Positions 48,678 to 53,603 of a stretch of DNA of 53,603 nt are shown piece by piece; the stretch's first letter is position 1; each line of letters opens with the position of its first letter. Under the pieces are notes generated by a model that was not told the DNA's origin, did no database searches, and saw nothing but the letters and a program-made list of their open reading frames with translations. This stretch comes from Streptomyces hygroscopicus subsp. hygroscopicus (lineage in GTDB: Bacteria; Actinomycetota; Actinomycetes; Streptomycetales; Streptomycetaceae). The translations under genes were made by a program, and so were the position numbers. Location: contig NZ_BBOX01000033.1 in assembly GCF_001553455.1 (NCBI RefSeq), positions 1 through 53,603 of the forward strand, written 5' to 3'.

Positions 48678-50075
48678 CTAGATCACCAGTGACAGCAGCA
48701 GGACGAAGGCGAGCGCGACGACGGAGATGACCGTCTCCATCACGGACCAGGTCCGCACCGTCTGCCCCACGCTCATCCCGAAGTACTCCTTGACCAGCCA
48801 GAACCCCGCGTCGTTGACATGGCTGAAGAAGAGCGATCCGGCGCCGATGGCCAGCACCAGCAGCGCCACATGCGTGCTGGACATGTCCGCGGCCAGCGGC
48901 GTCATCAGCCCGGCGGCGGAGATGGTGGCCACGGTCGCCGAGCCGGTGGCGAGCCGGATGGCGACCGCGATCAGCCAGGCGAGCAGCAGCGCGGAGACGT
49001 TCCAGCTCTCCGAGATGTCCATGATCATCTTGCCCACGCCGATGTCGATCAGCGTCTGCTTGAACCCGCCGCCCGCGGCGACGATCAGCAGCATCCCGGC
49101 GATCGGCGCGAGCGAGTGCTCGACGGTGGAGGAGATGCGGTCCCGGGTGAAGCCCGCCGCGCGGCCCAGCGTGAACATGCCCACGATCACCGCCGCCAGC
49201 AGCGCGATCAGGGGGGCGCCGATGACGTCGGCGACCCGCTGGACGTGGTTCTCCGGGTCGTCCACCACGATGTCGACGAGCGCCTTGATGAGCATCAGCA
49301 CGACCGGGAGCAGCACGGTGGCCACGGTGACGCCGAATCCGGGGCGCCGTTCCAGCTCCTCCGACGGGCGCGTGGGGACCAGCCCGTCCGGCGGGGTGAC
49401 CCGCACCCAGCGGTCGGCGACGCGGGAGAAGACCGGGCCCGCGATGATGGCGGTGGGCACGGCGATGAGGACGCCGAGCGCCAGGGTGATCCCCAGGTCG
49501 GCGTGGACCGCGTCGATCGCGGCGAGCGGGCCGGGGTGCGGCGGCACCAGTCCGTGCATCACGGACAGGCCCGCGAGTGCCGGGATGCCGATCCGCATCA
49601 GCGAATAGTTGCCGCGCTTGGCGACCAGCAGCACCACCGGGATCATCAGCACCATGCCGACCTCGAAGAAGAGCGGCAGCCCGATGATGCCCGCGATCAG
49701 CACCATCGCCCACGGCATCGTCCGGTCGCTCGCCTTGGCGAGGATCGTGTCGACGATCTGGTCGGCGCCCCCGGAGTCGGCGAGCAGCTTGCCGAGGATC
49801 GCACCGAGGGCGATCAGCACACCGACGCCCGCGACGGTCGACCCCAGCCCGCTGGAGAAGCTGGTGATGACCTTGTCCAGCGGGGCTCCCGCGACGGCGC
49901 CGAGCACCAGTGAGCCGATCGTCAGCGACAGGAACGCGTGCAGCTTGGTCTTGGTGATGAGGAGGACGAGGACGGCTATGCCGACGAGGACGGCTATGCC
50001 CAGCTGTGCGTGACCGGCCGACGTGATCGGGTCGGCGGTGTCCGCTGCCAGCATCTCGACGCTGAGTCTGCTCAC
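48678..50075 (-). CDS. gluconate/idonate permease (GntP family)
   Basis: A 465-residue membrane transporter with about twelve helices. It has GIAVLVLLITKTKLHAFLSLTIGSLVLG at the start, GLPLFFEVGMVLMIPVVLLVAKR and VPPHPGPLAAID, which are GntP hallmarks. GTG 50075 begins VSRLSVEML. The gene follows gntK by 20 bp and precedes idnO by about 54 bp, so the four are one leftward operon. It imports gluconate or idonate by proton symport (family knowledge). Confidence 0.93.
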   Translation of the reverse strand: MSRLSVEMLAADTADPITSAGHAQLGIAVLVGIAVLVLLITKTKLHAFLSLTIGSLVLGAVAGAPLDKVITSFSSGLGSTVAGVGVLIALGAILGKLLADSGGADQIVDTILAKASDRTMPWAMVLIAGIIGLPLFFEVGMVLMIPVVLLVAKRGNYSLMRIGIPALAGLSVMHGLVPPHPGPLAAIDAVHADLGITLALGVLIAVPTAIIAGPVFSRVADRWVRVTPPDGLVPTRPSEELERRPGFGVTVATVLLPVVLMLIKALVDIVVDDPENHVQRVADVIGAPLIALLAAVIVGMFTLGRAAGFTRDRISSTVEHSLAPIAGMLLIVAAGGGFKQTLIDIGVGKMIMDISESWNVSALLLAWLIAVAIRLATGSATVATISAAGLMTPLAADMSSTHVALLVLAIGAGSLFFSHVNDAGFWLVKEYFGMSVGQTVRTWSVMETVISVVALAFVLLLSLVI

Positions 50076-50095
50076 GGGCGGGTTCCTAACGTGCG

Positions 50096-50608
50096 TTACT
50101 GGTGTTCGAGCCGCCGCAGCGCGTGGGCGGCCCGCTCGGTGATGATCTTCGGCTCGGGAGCGACGTCGACGGCCACGCCGCGCTCGTCCTCCTGAAGGGG
50201 TTCGAGCGTGGCGATCTGTGAGTCGAGCAGCTTCTCGGAGAAGAAGTGGCCCTTGCGTTCCCTCATCCGCTCGGCGATCAGCGAGCGGTCACCGGTCAGA
50301 TGGAGGAAGACGATGCCCGGCGCGGCGGACCGCAGCCGGTCGCGGTAGGCCCGCTTGAGCGCGGAGCAGCTCACCACCCCGCCGCCCTCGGCGTGGTGGT
50401 GCGCCCAGGCACCGATGGCGTCCAGCCAGGGGCGCCGGTCGTCGTCGTCCAGCGGGGTCCCGGCCGACATCTTGGCGATGTTGGCCGGCGGGTGGAAGTC
50501 GTCCGCCTCGGCGTACGGAACGCCGAGTTCCGCCGCCAGCAGGGGGCCGACCGTGGTCTTGCCCGTACCGGACACTCCCATGACCACGACAACCTGGGGG
50601 GCGTGCAT
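50096..50608 (-). CDS. gntK: gluconokinase
   Basis: A 170-residue P-loop kinase phosphorylating gluconate to 6-phosphogluconate for entry to the pentose-phosphate route. G11-V-S-G-T-G-K17-T is the Walker A motif, EADDFHPPANIAKMSAGTPLDDDDRRPWL and SCSALKRAYRD are the substrate motifs. The ATG 50608 start has GAGG at eight bases; a longer frame upstream lacks conservation. First gene of the leftward operon, divergent from gntR. Confidence 0.93.
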   Translation of the reverse strand: MHAPQVVVVMGVSGTGKTTVGPLLAAELGVPYAEADDFHPPANIAKMSAGTPLDDDDRRPWLDAIGAWAHHHAEGGGVVSCSALKRAYRDRLRSAAPGIVFLHLTGDRSLIAERMRERKGHFFSEKLLDSQIATLEPLQEDERGVAVDVAPEPKIITERAAHALRRLEHQ

Positions 50609-50664
50609 CGTTGAAACCTCGCTGTCTTCTTCGACCTCGGCGCCGGGCACACTCAACCCCACAG

Positions 50665-50700
50665 ATACGACGTATTCAAGAGCCTGTGACTTAAAAGTCA
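50665..50700. promoter_or_regulatory. candidate GntR operators in the gntK-gntR divergent region
   Basis: Two palindromes, ATACGaCGTAT (50665-50675) and TGACTTaaAAGTCA (50687-50700), lie between the divergent gntK and gntR starts in a locally AT-rich patch. Confidence 0.6.
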
Positions 50701-50739
50701 TACTTATTTGGGAGGTGGGTGGCCACGTAGGCTGAGCGC

Positions 50740-51471
50740 ATGGACGAACAGGGGCCCGAGGGCCGTGGTCAGAGGCCCAGGGGCCGGGGGCTGCACGACC
50801 GCGTCCTGGAATCGCTCGGCCCCGCGATCACCGCGGGCGACTACCCGCCCGGCACGGTGCTCCGCACGGACGAACTGGAGCGGCGCTACGACGTCTCCCG
50901 CACGGTCGTCCGGGAGGCGGTGCGGGTCCTGGAGTCCATGCACCTGGTCGAGTCCCGTCGCCGGGTCGGGGTGACGGTGCGCCCCACCGAGGAGTGGGAC
51001 GTCTTCGACCCCCAGGTCATCCGCTGGCGCCTGGCCGGTCCCGACCGCCCCCGCCAGCTGCGCTCCCTGACCGCCCTGCGCTCCGCCATCGAACCGGCCG
51101 CGGCCGCGCTGGCCGCCGAGCACGCCACCCCCGAGCAGTGCGCCGAACTCACCGAGCACGCGCTCAACATGGTCGCCACCTCACGCGGCCAGCAGCTGCC
51201 CGCGTACCTGGTCCACGACGTGGCCTTCCACCGCGTGATCCTGCGCGCGTCGGGCAACGAGATGTTCGCCCGCCTCGGCGACGTCGTCGCCGAGGTCCTG
51301 ACCGGCCGCACCCAGCACCGCGTCATGTTCAGCGACCCCGACCCGGAGGCGGTCACCCTCCACGTCCGCGTGGCCGAAGCGGTCCGCGCGGGCGACGCGG
51401 AGGCGGCGGAGCGCTACACGCGGGAGATCACCGTGGGGGCCCTGCGGGAGCTGGACATCCTGGCCCCGTGA
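50740..51471 (+). CDS. GntR-family (FadR subfamily) regulator
   Basis: A 243-residue repressor. The winged helix ITAGDYPPGTVLRTDELERRYDVSRTVVREAVRVLESMHLVESRRRVGVTV is followed by an FCD-type all-helical ligand domain (LRSAIEPAAAALAAEHATPEQCAEL, DVAFHRVILRASGNEMFARL). In FCD regulators Asp/His residues of the latter bind a metal that holds the sugar acid. Its position opposite gntK makes gluconate or a phosphorylated product the likely effector and the idn/gnt operon the likely target. Confidence 0.92.
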   Translation: MDEQGPEGRGQRPRGRGLHDRVLESLGPAITAGDYPPGTVLRTDELERRYDVSRTVVREAVRVLESMHLVESRRRVGVTVRPTEEWDVFDPQVIRWRLAGPDRPRQLRSLTALRSAIEPAAAALAAEHATPEQCAELTEHALNMVATSRGQQLPAYLVHDVAFHRVILRASGNEMFARLGDVVAEVLTGRTQHRVMFSDPDPEAVTLHVRVAEAVRAGDAEAAERYTREITVGALRELDILAP

Positions 51472-51646
51472 GGCGGCCCCGGCTGACGGCCCCGAGCCCG
51501 CCGGCCGGCCGCGGCCCGCTCCGGCTGTCGGCCGGGCGCGGGCCGGTCTCGATCCACTTCCAGGCGCTGTTCGGGACGGAAGACGTCCGGGAACAGGGTC
51601 ACCCTGCTCCCTCCGAACGGGATGTCTGAACCGTGTGCGGGCGGGC

Positions 51647-53068
51647 TCACGGTGTGCCGGGGAGGGACACCTGGGGCCAGTGTTCGTACCACCGCTGGTC
51701 GGCCTCGAGCTGGGCCGCCAGCGAGATCAGCACGGGCTCGCTGCCCGCCGGGCCGAGGAGCTGGGCACCCAGCGGCAGGGTGCGCTCGGGATCGGCGAAC
51801 CCGGCGGGCACGCTCATCGCGGGCCAGCCCAGGACGTTCCACGGCCAGGCGTACGGGCAGGCCGCGATCATCGCGCGGTCGGTCTGCCAGCTGGAGAGGT
51901 GGGCCATGGCCCCGATCCGCGGCGGCGGCGTGGCCGTCGTCGGGGAGAGGACCACATCGAACCGCTCGAAGATCGCCCCGACCCGGCGCTGCAGCGCCTC
52001 CTCGTGCGCCCGCGCCCACCGCAGCGCGGCGCCGCACAGCAGGCGGCCGTTGCGGGCGGCCGAACGGGTGCGGACGTCCAGCAGGAGCGGGTCGGGGACC
52101 CGGCCGGACCATTCCATGAGCCCGGCCGTGGCGCGCGGCAGAAAGGAGAGCCCCACCAGCCCATAGCGCGGCTCGGCCGCCACGACCTCATGGCCGAGGG
52201 CCGCCAGCCGCTCGGCGAGCCGGACGACCGAGTCCCGCACGACCGGGTCCAGCCGCTTCGGCGTCCCCGTGAAGGCCGTCTTGAACGAGAGGGCGATCCG
52301 CAGCCGCCCCGGGTCGCGTTCCACGGCGGACAGCACGTCAACCGGCTCCGGGCAGTGCAGGTCCCCCTCGCAGTTGCCGCTCGCGACGTGCAGCAGCAGC
52401 GCCGCGTCGGCGACCGTACGGGCCAGCGGCCCGATGCAGGTGATGCCGTTGAAGGACTCGACGTCCGGCCAGGTGGAGATCCGGCCGCGCTGTGGCTTGA
52501 TGCCGACGAGGTGGGTCCAGGCGGCGGGGATACGGATCGAGCCCGCGCCGTCGGAGCCGAGCGCGGCGGGGACCAGACCGGCGGCGACGGCGGCCGCGGC
52601 GCCGCCGGAGGAGCCGCCGGGAGTGTGCTCCGGGTTCCAGGGGTTACGGGTGTCGCCGAAGGCGGGCCCCTCGGTGAACGGCCACTGGCCGAGTTCGGGG
52701 GTGTTGGTCTTGCCGACGATCACGGCCCCGGCCGCCCTCAGCCGCCGGACCGCCTCGCCGTCCGCCACCTTGACCGGGAAGTCTCCGCAGCAGCCGAAGG
52801 CGGTGGGTTCACCCGCCACGTCCGTGTCGTCCTTGACCGCGATCGGCACCCCGAGCAGCGGCAGCCGCTCCCCCGCCGCCAGCCGCCGGTCGGCCTCGGC
52901 GGCCTCGCGCAGGGCGGCCTCGGCCCGGACCCGGCGGAAGGCGTTCAGGGTGGGCTGGGTCTCGGCGATACGCTCGAGCGCCCGCTCGACCAGCGCACGG
53001 GAGGTCACCTCGCCGCCGGCCAGGGCGCGGGCCCGCTCGCCGAGACCCGTGGGAATGACGCTGGTCAC
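51647..53068 (-). CDS. amidase-signature family hydrolase
   Basis: A 473-residue amidase. The Ser-cisSer-Lys triad is intact: K79 in VPIAVKDDTDV, Ser153/154 in PGGSSGGAAAA, and S177 in SDGAGSIRIPAA. The core is full length, with no signal peptide or membrane segment. GTG 53068 follows GGAGG. Members hydrolyse amides of many kinds (nitrile-derived amides, indole acetamide, acylated amines), and the substrate cannot be told. It is not linked to a nitrile hydratase or glutamyl-tRNA amidotransferase partner here. Confidence 0.9.
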   Translation of the reverse strand: MTSVIPTGLGERARALAGGEVTSRALVERALERIAETQPTLNAFRRVRAEAALREAAEADRRLAAGERLPLLGVPIAVKDDTDVAGEPTAFGCCGDFPVKVADGEAVRRLRAAGAVIVGKTNTPELGQWPFTEGPAFGDTRNPWNPEHTPGGSSGGAAAAVAAGLVPAALGSDGAGSIRIPAAWTHLVGIKPQRGRISTWPDVESFNGITCIGPLARTVADAALLLHVASGNCEGDLHCPEPVDVLSAVERDPGRLRIALSFKTAFTGTPKRLDPVVRDSVVRLAERLAALGHEVVAAEPRYGLVGLSFLPRATAGLMEWSGRVPDPLLLDVRTRSAARNGRLLCGAALRWARAHEEALQRRVGAIFERFDVVLSPTTATPPPRIGAMAHLSSWQTDRAMIAACPYAWPWNVLGWPAMSVPAGFADPERTLPLGAQLLGPAGSEPVLISLAAQLEADQRWYEHWPQVSLPGTP

Positions 53069-53218
53069 CGTGGACCTCCTCGGGTGAGTTCGGCCACTTC
53101 CCCTTTACCCCAGGCGGCTTCTCCTCGCACCCTGGGCAACGGTGATGACCCGTTTCCTCGACTTTCACCATTTTCACCACGTTCATCACGATCATCGCTG
53201 AGCACAGAGGACACCCGC

Positions 53219-53365
53219 ATGACCGACGCCGCGGCGCGCCGCACCCGCCTCCGCTCCCGCACCGGAGGCCCCTCCGACGACTGGGACCGTCTGATGGAGC
53301 ACCTGCTCGGCTGGGCGCTCGTCGTCGTCCTCGCGATGCTCACCACCCGGCTCGGGATCCTCTAG
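53219..53365 (+). CDS. small single-pass membrane protein
   Basis: A 48-residue protein: basic N-terminus MTDAAARRTRLRSRTGG, then PSDDWDRLMEHLL and one membrane helix GWALVVVLAMLTTRLGIL running to the C-terminus. ATG 53219 follows AGAGG at eight bases. It is divergent from the amidase and too small for a recognised function. Confidence 0.65.
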   Translation: MTDAAARRTRLRSRTGGPSDDWDRLMEHLLGWALVVVLAMLTTRLGIL

Positions 53366-53472
53366 CGAGCCTTCGAACCGCTCCCCCGGGCAGCGGCCCG
53401 GCGGCCGTCCAGCGGAACGACAGCCACCCAGCGGACCGGCGACCCGCCCAGCGGAACGACAGCCGTCCGCTG

Positions 53473-53603
53473 CTAGAACAGCGTCTGCTGCCCCGGCGTC
53501 GGCGGCTCCTCCTCCCCGAACAGCTTCGGCGGGGTGGTGAGCAGCGGCGCCATCCGGCGCGAGCCGGGGCAGGAGATCAGCTCATAGCCGGAGCGCCGCC
53601 CCG
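53473..53603 (-). CDS. C-terminal end of an unidentified protein ending QQTLF (partial)
   Basis: The frame enters from the right edge and stops at TAG 53475-53473. The visible 43 residues include RRSGYELISCPGSRRMAPLLTTPPKLFGEEEPPTPGQQTLF. The final QQTLF resembles a DNA-clamp-binding QxxLF tail, which would suggest a DNA-repair or replication enzyme, but the catalytic part lies outside the window. Confidence 0.5.
   Translation of the reverse strand, partial: GRRSGYELISCPGSRRMAPLLTTPPKLFGEEEPPTPGQQTLF

Overview
The window is high-GC actinobacterial chromosome, almost certainly Streptomyces or a close relative. The evidence is the third-codon GC bias, the abundance of XRE/DUF5753, DUF6879 and SLOG families, the Tat-type beta-lactamase, and gene orders typical of that genus. 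It mixes conserved chromosomal operons with three accessory stretches.

Layout. 1-4 kb: end of a LysR-type regulator, a class A beta-lactamase, and a three-gene WXG-like / DUF1023 hydrolase / lipoprotein unit. 4-11.1 kb: a leftward nucleoside uptake and salvage operon (BMP lipoprotein, ABC ATPase, two permeases, cdd, deoA). 11.2-20.6 kb: accessory block. It contains a PIMT-like methyltransferase preceded by a 34-residue proline-rich peptide, two small unknowns, an XRE/TPR regulator followed by a SLOG - RibD-reductase - SLOG cassette with a decayed third SLOG copy, and a DUF5753 regulator with DUF6879 and small partners. 20.7-31.4 kb: an M20 amidohydrolase and a cell-wall nonulosonate (sialic acid/Kdn-type) glycopolymer locus. 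That locus comprises two polysialyltransferase-like enzymes, NeuB, NeuA fused to a HAD phosphatase, a DUF6716 glycosyltransferase, a GT2 and an acyltransferase-3, arranged around a divergent promoter. 31.7-34.6 kb: CoA-transferase, and MarR divergent from a membrane protein.

34.6-43.5 kb is a scarred island. Three partial copies of the 3' half of tRNA-Gly(CCC) lie at about 35.9, 37.1 and 42.4 kb, each about 115 bp downstream of the same conserved motif, and no integrase survives. They bracket two VapBC-like modules, a flavoprotein/XRE operon, an RsbW-like ATPase operon and a lower-GC solitary PD-(D/E)XK-like nuclease preceded by a multi-stem palindrome. Beyond the last scar are an AbiEii-like fragment and a frameshifted IS701-type transposase remnant. 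43.5-45.8 kb: TetR plus FAD monooxygenase with two matching operators. 46.4-51.5 kb: an idonate/gluconate pathway (idnD, idnO, gluconate permease, gntK, GntR). 51.6-53.6 kb: an amidase, a small membrane protein and the end of an unidentified gene.

A recurring theme is minisatellites. Units of 13, 15, 18, 21, 24, 27, 31 and about 183 bp occur both between genes and in frame inside the methyltransferase, polysialyltransferase, acyltransferase and CoA-transferase genes. The leading candidates for something undescribed are the peptide/PIMT pair, the SLOG-RibD-SLOG cassette and the solitary nuclease with its upstream structured element. All functional statements come from reading the sequence and knowledge of families; no searches were run.
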